64,000 nucleotides of DNA. It comes from Diorhabda sublineata (lineage: Eukaryota; Arthropoda; Insecta; Coleoptera; Chrysomelidae). The notes below the pieces were generated by a model. It saw nothing but the letters and a program-made list of their open reading frames with translations, made no database searches and was not told the origin of the DNA. The DNA lies in the NCBI RefSeq assembly GCF_026230105.1, contig NC_079479.1:17743734-17807733 (forward strand), in the 5' to 3' direction. Positions 38,074 to 50,816 of this stretch are shown one piece after another (position 1 is the first letter of the stretch; each line of letters opens with the position of its first letter). The translations under genes and the position numbers were made by a program.

Positions 38074-38860
38074 CAGGCGTTACAAAAACACTTTCAGTAA
38101 AAATCAAACAAGAAAAATTGAATTTTCACGAAAACCATTGCTCAAATTCGAAAACTAATGTGATTTGCACAGAGCGGTATTTTGGTATAAGGATCCCAGA
38201 AAAGCTATCAGTTTTTTCGAAAAAAGATCATTTAGGGGGGAAAAGTGGAGAAAAAACGTAAAAATCGGATTTTCACGAAAACCGATGCTTAAATTCGAAA
38301 ACTAATGTGATTTTCGAAATCTCTATGAGAAAATACATGATACCACATATTTTTTTCGATACTTTCCTTTATCTGATGTGTTTAGATAGTTGTTTTTAGA
38401 AATATCAAATTTGTATATAATTGATTTAGTCTCACCCTTAAGGAGAGGCAACCAATTATACACAATGCTTCGAACTGGTTGTTATATAAACAGGAGAAAG
38501 ACTATAATTAGTTTCCGGCATCGCTCGGTAGACAGCGACATAATCGTAAAATCATAGAATGAGTAAAAGGATTGTGGTTTCAATTCAAAAACATTTTTTT
38601 ATTTTATCTATGAGACGTATAACGGGTTGCGAATATGACAGGCGCTACAAAACACGTGCATCCTCTGTGCCATAATGTCCGAACCACACTTTCCTCACAG
38701 TTACTCACTGTATAGCAGAGACGAAAGTTTGTGTTGTATCGGGCAGATGGCGGTGGGTGAATCAAGAGGAGAAAATTGGATTTTCACGAAAACCATTCCT
38801 CAAATTCGAAAACTACTGTGATTTTCGGAATCTCCATGGGACAATACATGATACCAAGTG
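38055..38860 (+). repeat. Dispersed repeat R3, two or three diverged direct copies
   Basis: Two modules recur. Module A (ggttgcggatataacaggcg, then ttacaaaa) is at 38060-38087 and 38622-38651. Module B (attttcacgaaaacc, then caaattcgaaaact, tgtgattttc, atctc and atacatgatacca) is at 38121-38166 (short), 38266-38346 and 38776-38856. The order A-B-B then A-B suggests an element inserted or duplicated in tandem, about 560 bp per unit. It replaces the 3' end of the RBM34-like gene. The repeat sits in copy 2 at about 51837-52638. I cannot classify it; no coding capacity or tRNA-type promoter is evident. Confidence 0.72.
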
Positions 38861-41800
38861 TCAAAATTATTCAGAACTAATACAAAATAAAGATAGTCAT
38901 TAAGTAAATGGTCTTTTTTATTACCAAGACAAACCTTTCCACTTTGAAGCAAAGCTGCAATAATATAATCAACTATTTTCTCCAAATTGTCATACTTAAT
39001 AATTTTCATTACATGACTTAATTATCATATGGTTTTTCCAAGTTTAAACAAACTTCGTGTATAACAAGAAAACAATTATAAATTAGAAAAGAATTCAAAT
39101 TTTAAGATGTGTTGAGAATTATATTATTTTGGAGAGACGGTAAAAATATCAGCATTTTCTGAAAATTTGATAATCAATCATGCCAAATATGATAGTAAAC
39201 TATTTTCTTTTGGCCAGCTCTGTTTACATCGCTAAATATCTGTAAATGCGAAAAAAATTACTTCATTTACTACCATTGTTATATGAAAATTAGGTCTTTG
39301 AAATTCGGAGATATCGACCACCAAATTGGATTGCCCATATAACATCAATTTTCCAACCATTCTCTCTTTTACTTGTTTTGCACAAGCTCAATCCAACTAT
39401 TTATCCTTTGCTGTTTTTACTCATTTCATCATACCTAGGTTCTTTTGTAAATTTATACATGCCCATTGCACAATACCTAATAAGTACCTTTTGCTTCTAA
39501 ACAGCCCCCCCCCAGGGGTAATTTACCATATTCTAATTCGTTATAAATTTTTCTCCAGAACCCTTCATATTATTTGGTTTATGTCTCAGATAAAAGCGTA
39601 TTATACGATTCAAGTACTTTAAATTTGAATTCAAATAATCACATCCAATTAAAAATTAGAAAAAATATTGTGTGAAACACGTTGGAAAACAGTATTTTTT
39701 GCCAAATTTTAGAGGTAAATGCAACTCGGAATTGAGTCGATGCGATTAGTTCTTTATAATATGACAAAACAAGAAATATTTAAAATTCTACCGATTACGA
39801 AGATGCCTGTCAATTGGTCATTTGGTGACATTCACTCACTTAAACCGCTGTAAAATCGGTAAGTTTCACTCTACCCAAATATATATGTTTCTAATATGTT
39901 TATTCTTGATATACCTACCTATTTAAAATTGAAAAATGAATAACTGGAATTCGAACGTTACAGATAAAAACGCGGTCAAAGCGACAACAAAGCTCTCTGA
40001 TATCGACAAAAACAATACATAAACAGAGGGGAGTTTTTTTATTCGCATTCATTCATATTTGTCTAGTAGAACGTAAAACAATCGCCAAGTAGGAATTTTT
40101 GGCACTCTTAATGAAACCTACAAAGGAAATATGCCACCAGAAGTTTTATATTTTTGGAGAAAATCGTGGATTTAATCATACCGCCTAAAATAATGGTTAT
40201 ACATAAAAAGTGTGGAGAGATATTTGCCTATTTGCGTTAGGTATTCTTAAATAAAAAATTGTATGTGCTTATAAAAAACGCATATTTCCAACTAACTTTG
40301 AAATATGTCTCGTACAAGGGATTATGATAGTTTTGCTTGATAAATAAACTATTATTAGCAATATGTCCGTAAAACTTTATGTGATTTTACAATACAAACC
40401 CGTAAATTTATGTTACGGTGATTTTGCTCAGCTTACAGAGTAATAAAGAGAAAACAATAAAAATCATTTATTAAATTATGTAGGTACCTATATAAAATTT
40501 GTTTTGTGTTTTTGTTTAGCAATTTAGTGAATACGTGAATAGATAAGGAATTGATTCTCATTACACATATATACGGGGTACAACATTAGTTAATAAAATA
40601 ACTTTTTTTATACAAAATATGACGTTGTAGCTTAGTGTCAGTATTAAACACCTTCCAGAAAGCTAGAAGATTCAATAACAAAGAATGAAATTTGCATAGT
40701 ACTTTAGAACCAAAGTGTTCATAGGTGATCTGCTTGAATCTACATCGCGTGTATTTGTTATATTTTGTACTGGTTGACTAGCAACATGATGTTTCAGACA
40801 AATGCAATCGTATATGTCGATAAAATTTTTCCATATCTATATGGTACTGTATAAAGCGTACAGGCTCTTTCATACATGAATGATGATAAATTTTGCATGT
40901 CTATGTGATGTGTTAAATACTCAAAATATTTTTGTAAGCCTTATGAGGAGTTGCTAAATCGGCTGCTAGCAAAGAATATAGAAACACTAGAACAATTGTT
41001 TTTCTAATCGTGGAAGTCATCCAGGAATTGTTAAAACCTTGTACTAAACAACTAAAAAAATATTTGACATAATGTTCACAAATTCTTCTTTAAAAATAAA
41101 ATCCCAACTTTGGATAGAATTCTGACTGAAATAAAGTAATGCTCAAATTTTCCACTAATGTCTCGTTTATCATTGCTAAACTAAAGATATTTCTAGTGAT
41201 TTCATACGAACGTATTTACTGTTTCATGGATTAATAAATAATAGAGACAATATAAGTACTAGTTCAAATATTCTGTAAAATGTTTATTTGTTACAAATAA
41301 TGTTTGATAAAAAATTATGCAAATACCTCAATGACTTAACTATTTTCATACGAAATCGAATTATTTAGTACCAAAATTACTGTTTTCAGTATTAAAGTTA
41401 ACGAAAAACTAGGCCGTTTTTCATACCATTTCGAAATTTTCTGTTCGATATAGGTAGTAGACACCTGATCTTGCTAATAATAAAAAAGAAATATACGGAA
41501 GAAGAGATGACAAATTATCAATCTTCTGTTTATTTCTTTCTAGGACAAAAATTCTTATTTGTATTCTTAAATCAAACAAGTTATTCTGTTAATTTGTTTC
41601 AACTGATATTGATATAGTTACTAGATTGGGAGCAATAACATAAAATACTAGTAATATTAAATTTTAGTCTGGATGAATAAATTACAGACTCAATAATATG
41701 CTCGAACTAAATAATAATTAAGCTAATAGACACATCGAAACCGAGAGGACTATGCATAGGTATTATTGAAACGGAAGAGACAATACAACGAAATGTGAAA

Positions 41801-44590
41801 TTAAATCTGTAAATTATTGCAAATTCGTCGACTACTTTTGTAAGGTTTAACAGTTGACAAATTTGCTTACACATGAATAATTGAAGTTTTAATTTATCAA
41901 AACATCAGTTGAAGTGTTTTAAATTGACACCTTCAAGTATGATGTATGAATTAACAGTACAAGTACAAGAACATGTTCGATTTGAAAATACAAATATCTT
42001 TATGTTCTAGAAATATATCACCAAAATATCTTTGTGATACATTTTAGTAGAATAATGTATTTGTTATCATTTGTATGGAAAAGGGCATAGTTTTCATTAG
42101 GTTGGAACGATGAAAAACAGGCAATTCCAGTATACATTTGGTTTAAAAGTAGTTTAATCATTCAACTATGATAAGTGGAGAGTAACACTTGTATTAACCA
42201 TTTCTCAACAAAAGAGAACTTCAACCAAAAATGTAGGTATTAAAAATAAAAATGTAGGTATTTATTAAAAATATCATCAACACAATACATTGTCGTTTTT
42301 AAAAGCAAAGGACAATTAAAAAAATTCTTTTACGAAATAAAATGATCTTTTTATCGGTCTTCATACATCAAAAGGTCTGTCTATGCAAAAAACAATATAT
42401 ATGTATGTTAAATATACGCCAGTTCCTTTAGGCGATTAGGCGGCGTTGCACGATCATGCATGAAAGGAATCTATATCATTACACTACTTTATTTAAGAAC
42501 TAAAGAAATACTTTAAACGAGTAAAATAGTGATACTGGTCTTTGGTGTGTTCTAAAAATGATGGTAATTAGTATATTGGAAATATTTATTTTTCGAATAG
42601 GTTTTATCATTATAGGTAACTGATGAAATGATTTCGGTTTTAATTGTGCTATCATTGTACAAATTTTATCTATATCCCTTAAAGGCTCACAAAGACCATC
42701 TCAAGTACCGAAAGTGAAATGTTATAATATATAATAAAACGATTTAGTCTAGAGCCGTAATTGTTCTATTTTTATCTATCCTTCCTCTTCATTTTCAATC
42801 TACATGTTGAAAGTGTATGTTCCCATACAATATTCCTTTTTATGATAACAAAAATCGTTCGTCATTTGATTTTAACGTAAAACAATAATCGTCCCACTCT
42901 CAACGGAAAATGCAAAGGTTACACAGCATTACCAATGTGAGATATAGTGAGATAGACAATCTAAAGTCAGCGTAGATTATTACAGTTAAAATAAGGATAC
43001 TAGACTATACACCGAATGTACATTTGTTTCTTTCTAACATATTGTCGCTTATGGACCGTGTGTTAAATCCTAAGTTACCAAGAAATATTCCTAACACTGT
43101 ATATTAGATAACATCACAGAAATACATACAATTGAAAATATTTGAATAGTTTTCATGAAATTCTAAATAAAAATGTTTCTTTGATTTGCATGGTAAATAA
43201 GGATCAAAAGAATTTGTTGATTGTAACTATTTTTGTCCATGTATACAACAACAACAATATTATGAAACCAAAACAAAAATTATTGTATTGAGTTGCCTTC
43301 CTTGTGCACAGCTGTTATGTGAAACGGGAGTGACTAGTGACCCGTCCAAAATCCAGCCGACAAACAATAACCTAATTCTAAACGTAAACTAGATTATTCA
43401 GTTACTTATTTAAAATTATTATATATTGGATGCATATTAAACGTTAGTCAAGTAATACCGAATGGGTTAATATTAATTAAGTTAAAATTATTTTCCTTCG
43501 TTAGACTGTTGGCGTTTGCCGTTAAGGTCGATGAAGTTTAAGCTTCTGGAAAACTTTCATTATGATTATCTGACTTTGAAGTAGACGGTTGGGGATCTGT
43601 TGGTATGTTTGGTCAATGGTTACTTATCTTAACTTCGGATCGGTGAGTGGACAAATTCAAATAAACTCACTCGTTGTTCTGTCAGATTATAAGTACTCCC
43701 GATGCAGTTCTGTGCCAAATTAATTTTCACAAAAAGAAATAATTCAAATTTTACTTTCATATAAACTAAAAGTAACAAAATAAATAAGGTACCTACCTTT
43801 TTCGACAAATCTATGGACAATAATACCTCACATATCCTCCTTGGCGCATAATTACTATTATATGATTAATCTTATTCTGTCAAGTTACTAAACCTATTTT
43901 TATGATGGTACGTTGGGTTTATTGGTTATATTTTGGAAATTCTTAATAAAAATCGATCTCATACACCATGAGTACCAAAAATGTCTCGTCTGGTGCTTAA
44001 GGTAAATACTGAATAAATTCTCTGCTGAAAATATTGGACTTTTTTTGGACAATACCCAACAGTTCCCTTTTCAAGCAAACGGGTAACGACATACTATAAG
44101 TTTTCTCATTCATATTTGCACTACTTTTGGAGCAGCATTTCTTGAAATATAGGTGTTAGGAATATTTCATGGTGACATAGGATTCTACACACAGTCCATA
44201 AGCGACAATGTGTTAGAAAGAAACAAGTATAAATTCAGTGCATTACTCTTTTCCTAAAACATAATATCATAACAGAGCAAAGGTAGGTACAAATATCCAA
44301 TTCTAACATCTCTATTATCAATTTGCTAAAACTGAAAATTTTAATACGTAGCTATAAAGTACAATTTGGGGTTCAAATTTTTGGCCAAAGTTCAAGAACT
44401 GATGAGAGTGAACGGGTTTTGTTATTAGGCAAATAACAAAAATCGTCTGACTATCTTAGCCACTTTCCTAAATTTTAATAGAAAAATCATAATTGTCCAG
44501 ATGATTGAGTCTCTATTAGAATAGTTGCTAACGCGAATCCTCCTTAGAGTTGCTGGATTTAATGCTAAATAAACAATGGTTCTCTTATTC
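38861..44590. other. AT-rich noncoding interior of U copy 1
   Basis: I see no supportable gene. Contents noted are: the copy-1-specific 130-bp segment at 39102-39231 where copy 2 has 1513 bp; a C9 tract at 39505-39513; a short direct duplication of aaaaatgtaggtatt near 42228-42262; and short frames of fewer than 100 codons without recognisable domains. A 19-bp stretch around 43302-43320 is absent from copy 2. Confidence 0.6.
39102..39231. other. Copy-1 variant segment (130 bp) at the indel/replacement site
   Basis: The flanks gaattcaaatt (left) and gtttacatcgctaaatatc (right) are shared with copy 2, but the 130 bp between them are unrelated by eye to the 1513 bp at the same place in copy 2 (52880-54392). 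This is a replacement, not a plain insertion. Confidence 0.85.
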
Positions 44591-44596
44591 GATTCA

Positions 44597-44680
44597 GTCC
44601 TCGAATTGCTATATGCTGTCCCCGAATTGCTCAATGTGGTCCCCATTTTGCTCAATAGTGTCCTCAAACACCAAATTTGA
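44597..44680 (+). repeat. 21-bp minisatellite (4 units), copy 1
   Basis: Units start at 44597, 44618, 44639 and 44660 with the pattern gtcc(t/c)c, gaattgct and caatg. Further gtcctcaaa/gtccccaaa words continue to about 44770 without strict period. Copy 2 has the same array at 59835-59918. Open frames on both strands here come from the repeat. Confidence 0.85.
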
Positions 44681-44803
44681 TAGTCCCCAAACTGCCCGAG
44701 TCCTCAAAACAATAGTTAGGCATATAAAAACTTTGGGGACAGTCCTCAAATGTCCTCAAACAATCACTTACAGAAATATTTTGTCCCCAAACTAACACTT
44801 TGG

Positions 44804-44891
<88 letters not shown>
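44804..44891. repeat. (CA)n(TA)n microsatellite
   Basis: A short CA tract runs into about 38 TA units. Its equivalent in copy 2 (60042-60182) is longer and interrupted by taata and aaata. Confidence 0.97.
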
Positions 44892-44894
<3 letters not shown>

Positions 44895-45117
44895 GAAATC
44901 ATTTCTAGTCATAGGGTGTTTTTTTATAATTGGGTATTAAAATTATAAATCGATTCAAATATACCAAAAAAAAAATAACTGAACTAATAAAAATAGATTC
45001 GAACAAACAAAAGACATTCTCTACCTTGGTCTTCTTAGTTTTGAGGTTGTCGGAGTGCCATTTGAATCTCTACTTATTTTTTCTCTGTTACTTCGCTCAG
45101 TCAAAGAATTTGATCTG

Positions 45118-45118
<1 letters not shown>

Positions 45119-45205
<87 letters not shown>
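45119..45205. repeat. (TA)n microsatellite
   Basis: About 43 TA units, 115 bp before the inverted satellite block. The copy 2 equivalent is shorter (60411-60454) and has one interruption. Confidence 0.97.
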
Positions 45206-45207
<2 letters not shown>

Positions 45208-45319
45208 GATTAAAATGGTTTAGATTAATTATTACAAATATCAATTTAATATGACAATAGAAAAACATACCTGTTTAGGAATGATTTACGTGAATTATAT
45301 TTAGGGGAGCTATTGTTAC

Positions 45320-46519
45320 TTTCAAAGTCTATCTTCCTCATTTGAAGTCGAATTTCAACATTTCTCATATATTTGAATGAGTTTGCATCTAACTTTGTCA
45401 GATATCATCGATTTACATTCATTGCAGCCCATTGAAGTCGATTCTCACTTTGTGTTGATTGAAAATTTTCAAAGTCTATCTTCCTCATTTGAAGTCGAAT
45501 TTCAACATTTCTCATATATTTGAATGAGTTTGCATCTAACTTTGTCAGATATCGTCGATTTACATTCATTGAAACCCATTGAAGTCGATTCTCACTTTGT
45601 GTTGATTGAAAATTTTCAAAGTCTATCTTCCTCATTTGAAGTCGAATTTCAACATTTCTCATATAATTGAATGAGTTTGCATATAACTTTGTCAGATTTC
45701 GTCGATTTACATTCATTGAAGCCCATTGAAGTCGATTCTCACTTTGTGTTGATTGAAAATTTTCAAAGTCTATCTTCCTCATTTGAAGTCGAATTTCAAC
45801 ATTTCTCATATATTTGAATGAGTTTGCATCTAACTTTGTCATATATCGTCGATTTACATTCATTGAAGCCCATTGAAGTCGATTCTCACTTTGTGTTGAT
45901 TGAAAATTTTCAAAGTCTATCTTCCTCATTTGAAGTCGAATTTCAACATTTCTTATATATTTGAATGAGTTTGCATATAACTTTGTCAGATTTCGTCGAT
46001 TTACATTCATTGAAGTCCATTGAAGTCGATTTTCACTTTGTGTTGATTGAAAATTTTCAAAGTCTATCTTCCCCATTTGAAGTCGTATTTCAACATTTCT
46101 CATATATTTGAATGAGTTTGCATCTAACTTTGTCAGATATCGTCGATTTACATTCATTGAAACCCATTGAAGTCGATTCTCACTTTGTGTTGATTGAAAA
46201 TTTTCAAAGTCTATCTTCCTCATTTGAAGTCGAATTTCAACATTTCTTATATATTTGAATGAGTTTGCATATAACTTTGTCAGATTTCGTCGATTTACAT
46301 TCATTGAAGTCCATTGAAGTCGATTTTCACTTTGTGTTGATTGAAAATTTTCAAAGTCTATCTTCCCCATTTGAAGTCGTATTTCAACATTTCTCATATA
46401 TTTGAATGAGTTTGCATCTAACTTTGTCAGATATCGTCGATTTACATTCATTGAAGCCCATTGAAGTCGATTCTCACTTTGTGTTGATTGAAAATTTTCA
46501 AAGTCTATCTTCCTCATTT
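45320..46519 (-). repeat. Satellite block 2, minus arm (8.2 monomers)
   Basis: 147-bp monomers on the minus strand begin mid-monomer (tttcaaagtctatcttcctc) directly after U. Two consecutive dimers with the markers tccattgaagtcgattttcac and cttccccatttgaagtcgta are 294 bp apart. Block 3 has this dimer once, giving an exact two-monomer length difference (1200 versus 906 bp). Confidence 0.96.
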
Positions 46520-46580
46520 CCTCATTCAAATATATGAGAAATGTTGAAATTCGACTTCAAATGGGGAAGATAGACTTTGA
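46500..46580. other. Inverted satellite junction in block 2
   Basis: The minus arm ends tcttcctcattt (46519) and the plus arm starts with ctcattcaaatat (46521). The breakpoint lies at a different monomer phase from the one at 5023 but is identical to that in block 3 (61474). One inversion event therefore predates the copy 2/copy 3 duplication, and the large array's junction is a separate or remodelled event. Confidence 0.92.
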
Positions 46581-47245
46581 AAATTTTCAATCAACACAAA
46601 GTGAGAATGGACTTCAATGGGCTTCAATAAATGTAAATCGACGATATCTGACAAAGTTAGATGCGAACTCTTTCTAATATATAAGAAATGTTGAAATTCG
46701 ACTTAAAATGAGGAAGATAGACTTTGAAAATTTTCAATCAACACAAAGTGACAATAGACTTCAATGTGCTTCAATGGATGTAAATCGACGATATATGACA
46801 AAGTTAGATGCAAACTCATTCAAATATATGAGAAATGTTGAAATTCGACTTCAAATGAGGAAGATAGACTTTGAAAATTTTCAATCAACACAAAGTGAGA
46901 ATCGACTTCAATGGGCTTCAATGAATGTAAATCGACGATATCTGACAAAGTTAGATGCAAACTCATTCAAATATATGGGAAATGTTGAAATTCGACTTCA
47001 AATGAGGAAGATAGACTTTGAAAATTTTCAATCAACAAAAAGTGAGAATCGACTTCAATGGGCTTCAATGAATGTAAATAGACGATATCTGACAAAGTCA
47101 GATACAAACTCATTCAAATATATAAGAAATGTTGAAATTCGACTTCAAATGGGGAAGATAGACTTTGAAAATTTTCAATCAAGACAAAGTGACAATAGAC
47201 TTCAATGGGCTTCAATGGATGTTAATCGACGATATCTGACAAAGT
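46520..47245 (+). repeat. Satellite block 2, plus arm (4.9 monomers)
   Basis: Diverged edge-type monomers: one contains tttctaatat (an in-frame TAA), others read QCASMD or carry a caacaaaaagtg change. The final monomer carries SRQSDNRLQ and ends at aaagt before U, as in block 1. It is exactly two monomers longer than the plus arm of block 3 (726 versus 432 bp). Confidence 0.96.
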
Positions 47246-47246
47246 G

Positions 47247-47262
47247 GTTAAGAAAGCTTAAC
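47247..47262. other. Hairpin at satellite/U boundary (copy 2)
   Basis: Same GTTAAG-AAAG-CTTAAC stem-loop as copy 1, immediately after the last satellite monomer. Confidence 0.7.
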
Positions 47263-48342
47263 AAAGTTTCTTTTTAGGACACTAGATAGGTACTTATTAT
47301 ATATTTTCAATTTTTCTACGTCTTCGTTTTTCGAATTAGTAATTTCATTAGTGATTACAGGTAGGTACATGAAAATGTTTATTAAGTAAAGAAAGAACGT
47401 AGAATTCATACAGTGTAGAATTTTTTTCAAGTTTCAAAATTTCTGTTTCATTTTCTACCCAGTAATAAATAAAGCCTTTATCAAGTCCTAAATTTTGGAT
47501 ATTACATTTAGAATACGAATTATAAAAGGAAACATCGAGAATAGGTATATAAGTTTGCTTAAATAAACAAAAAAGGGTGGTTGGTTTTTGAATATAAAAT
47601 TCTTGGAAGGTTAAAGAAAGGGTCTGAGAAGGTTCAACAATTTATCAAAATATCAATCATAATTATTACATTTGGACAATAAAATAAACATAAAATTTTA
47701 AAAATAGAATAACAATCCCTCGAAAGATATTGAAATATCAACCCTAAAGACTATCTTCTACCTACCTAGGAATTATTGTACCCCGAGAAGCTCACACCAG
47801 AAATTAAATAATTGAAAAGTGAATATTGAAAGTTTTGACTAAACAGTTTTCAAAATGCAAATCAGTCACCAGAAAAACATTCTTGACAACTTCATTAGCT
47901 CAAATTTTTTTCTATTCGAAAAAACAAAGATATTGAAGCAGCTAAGCACTAAATTCAAACAATAAATAATTTTCTCTTTCCTATACCCACCAATTATTGA
48001 ACAAGAGGAACAAATACCAAAAAAAATATTAGAAACCTTCACTTGGAAAGTTTTCTATGAAACAGAAAACTCAATTATTAGTTTAGTAACAACCCTTTAG
48101 CTAATTATGTATTGAGTATCTATCAATCAAAAAAAAATATGTGAAAAACGATTAGATTAATTTTGTTTTATTAAAAGATCCCCAGTTTAATGCACTTGAA
48201 AATTCAAAGTTCCAAAAGAATGGCGGCATATAACCGATATATAAAAGAAAATAGTTTTCAATCCATAATCTGAGACCAAATGACAAGAAATATTTTAGGT
48301 AGTAAATTTAAAATCAAATGAATAAGACAAAAAATCACTCAC

Positions 48343-48399
48343 CAGTTCACAAATGAGGAAATCACCATCTTGGTAGTTAAGAATTTTCCGTTTATCCAT
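48343..48399 (-). other. Possible orphan exon on minus strand (copy 2)
   Basis: Identical 57-bp exon-like frame MDKRKILNYQDGDFLICEL followed by gtgagtga. See the copy 1 entry; unknown function. Confidence 0.25.
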
Positions 48400-49087
48400 A
48401 ATTTTCACAATATTGCATTAAAACACGGAAAATTCTTTATCGGATTATTGTTAACACGCACGTCCACAAACATCAAAGAAAAACAAATAATTTTTAATGT
48501 TTATTTTAAATCCGTTTCACGAAAATTTTCAAATAAAAGCTATTTTCTATCGATATACTGAGAATTTGCAATGTTTCCAATAAAAATTTTCAACATTAGT
48601 CAAGTTTTTAAAACTAGAAATCGAAAGTTTTTTTTGTCGTTATCGAACAAATCCGGTATCTCTGTATTTTATTTATCTAATAATAACTATTTTGTACTAC
48701 AATCGAAATAAGGTATTTTAATATTAATATCTATATATATTTTTATATGAAAAAACACATTACAGTTGAAAAGATTTGACGTGAACAATAATTGCGTCGA
48801 CATACAAAGTTGGCCGACATGCTGTCTAGACAGACAAGGGTCAACGAACTATTTGATGCTATATTTTAGATTATCGTTTGTTTAATGTTTATAAGTAAAT
48901 TAATGATTCAAACAATTTCAAATTATCTGAAGAATATGCTTAATTTTAATTACTTTGAAAATATTAATAAAATAATAATATAACATTAGCATTCCATAAA
49001 ATGTAATACACTGAAATCGTTCATTTTCCTGGAAACTTTAATTGGACAAATCTCGTTAATTTTTACATAAAGAGAATAATATCTTAC

Positions 49088-49288
49088 CTATATCAATAAG
49101 AAAATAGTTTTCACTTCACCATCGAAAACAAAATTGCACGAAATTTTACGAATAGAAAATTTAGCATCAAATATGTCTGCCCGAATTTGTAATACTGTCA
49201 AAGTTTCATTATCTAAATAATTAAATGCATTGTTTAAAGCTTGTGACGTCACATTTGAAGTGCGCAAGTCAAAAACAAGTCTAGACAT
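49088..49288 (-). other. Small conserved minus-strand ORF (66 aa, copy 2), unknown
   Basis: Starts MSRLVFDLRTSNVTS and ends KTIFLLI. It matches copy 3 and differs from copy 1 by three amino acids. No recognised domain. Confidence 0.25.
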
Positions 49289-50816
49289 TCCCAAGGAATT
49301 CGAAAGGGGTCAATGAACTGAGAAGATGTAAAAGTTTTGATTTATTAAATAATAAGTAATTAAATATTACATATTTTGTTATATAATTTCCATATTGAAT
49401 AAAATAGTGTTTTCAAAGAGCAATATAAATTTTTAATAATATTTCTAAGAAAGTTTCGAATAATTAGTGATAATAGATATACTTCATACAATAAAACATG
49501 GCATAGATTTAATTATTACAATTCACAATAACTTAATACTATTAAATGGCTACATAAGTAGAGGTTATGGGCACCAAATAATAGTAATTTCCTTTTGGTA
49601 ATATATACTTTTAATGTTTTACGACATACCTTCGTTTTTCGAATTAGTACTTTCATTGGTGATTACAGGTACATGAAAATTTTTATATTAATTAAGGATC
49701 GTAGAATTTGAAACGATGTTTCCAAAAAATTAGTTGCATATGTATAAAGACAAAATCAAAACTTTTTTGTTATCTTGATATCGAGAATTCTGTGATTTTA
49801 AAACTTCCCATAATGTAGGGTGGTCCTCATCCCCAAATTACATAAACCATATAAGAAAATATTCTATTGAACATTATTTTTCTCATGAATATCAAAAATA
49901 AATTCGAAATGTGAAGTAAATAAGAAATTCTTCCAACAAAGATGAGGGCGTCTAAAAAGGGGCTTCACGGTCAATTTTTGTTATCGGTATTAAATCCTCA
50001 ACATATATAAATATTTTGGTATTACTATCTATTATTTATGTAGAATAATGCGATTTTAAAATTTCTCATAGTGAAGGGTGGTCCTTAACTCTCTAACAAT
50101 TCTGTTGAATGTAATCTCATAAATATCAAAAAAAATATATTAGAAACAAACAATTCTTGGAACAAAGACAAAGGCATCCAAGAAGGGGCTGCACGATCAT
50201 TTTTCGTTATCGGTATCAAACCCTCGATATAATGTAAACAAACTATTCTACAAACAGATAAAAAGAGTTCCAAAACTGCACCGCACGTGTTATTTTTCAA
50301 ATATAAATATCAACCCAAGGATACTTTCAACAAAAAAAGGGACTAATAATGGTCAATAACAGAATATAATATAAATGAAAGATTTCTAAAATAAACACAC
50401 CAGAATCCATTGTAAACCATTAAAAATATTGAATTCTAAACAATCTACTTTCACTATAAGAATTTCTTATAGAATAACCATTGTTTTTCTGAACATATGA
50501 TGATGATATGAAGTATAGCTGATTTAATAACACTGATGATAAAATTAAAGTCAGAAGAATTTCAGTCAAACTAAACGAATAGAAACAAGGTAAGGTAGAA
50601 AGTTGGATATCAAACAACATTTAAACGATGGAGGAAACACTAATCTGAAGAAAGAAATGCTTATCAACTAGTAAAAATAATTTGAATTAACACGATAATG
50701 AAGTGAGTAGTTCGGCATCTATTTTGAAAACAAAAGAGAAACAAAAAACGCAAAGAAAAAAATGGTAAGAGAGGTAATCAACAAGGAGAGATTGAAAAAT
50801 AAAAAAAAAGTATCAA

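Larger units (their letters stand above)
33507..45319 (+). repeat. Macro-repeat segment U, copy 1
   Basis: Non-satellite, AT-rich segment of 11813 bp that recurs as copy 2 (47246-60568) and copy 3 (from 61907). It begins right after the satellite with a GTTAAG-AAAG-CTTAAC hairpin and ends with aggggagctattgttac just before an inverted satellite block. Its left satellite points rightward and its right satellite points leftward, so U is flanked by satellite DNA in inverted orientation. By eye, copy 1 differs from copy 2 at roughly 15 positions in the first 2 kb plus several indels. The two ends of U are not inverted repeats of each other. Confidence 0.95.
47263..50816. other. AT-rich 5' part of U copy 2
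   Basis: Near-identical to 33524-37079. It holds the R1 direct repeats (about 47320-47406 and 49628-49709) and the R2 tandem duplication (about 49794-50004 and 50047-50234), and the two minus-strand conserved frames listed separately. No other gene is supportable. Confidence 0.6.

Noticed and set aside
38800..39009. 69-codon minus-strand frame beginning MKIIKYDNLEKIVDYI
   Set aside because: The last third is the R3 dispersed repeat and the rest has no recognised homology. Conservation in copy 2 reflects recent duplication only.
43629..43820. 63-codon minus-strand hydrophobic frame (also 58784-58975)
   Set aside because: AT-driven hydrophobic composition, no start context or homologue recognised.
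44425..44795. Overlapping plus- and minus-strand frames of about 80 codons (also 59663-60120)
   Set aside because: They sit on the 21-bp minisatellite and have no recognisable domain; both strands are open because of the repeat.
44664..45205. Frames rich in IYIYIY across (TA)n tracts (also 53060-53275, 59984-60454)
   Set aside because: Pure microsatellite translation.
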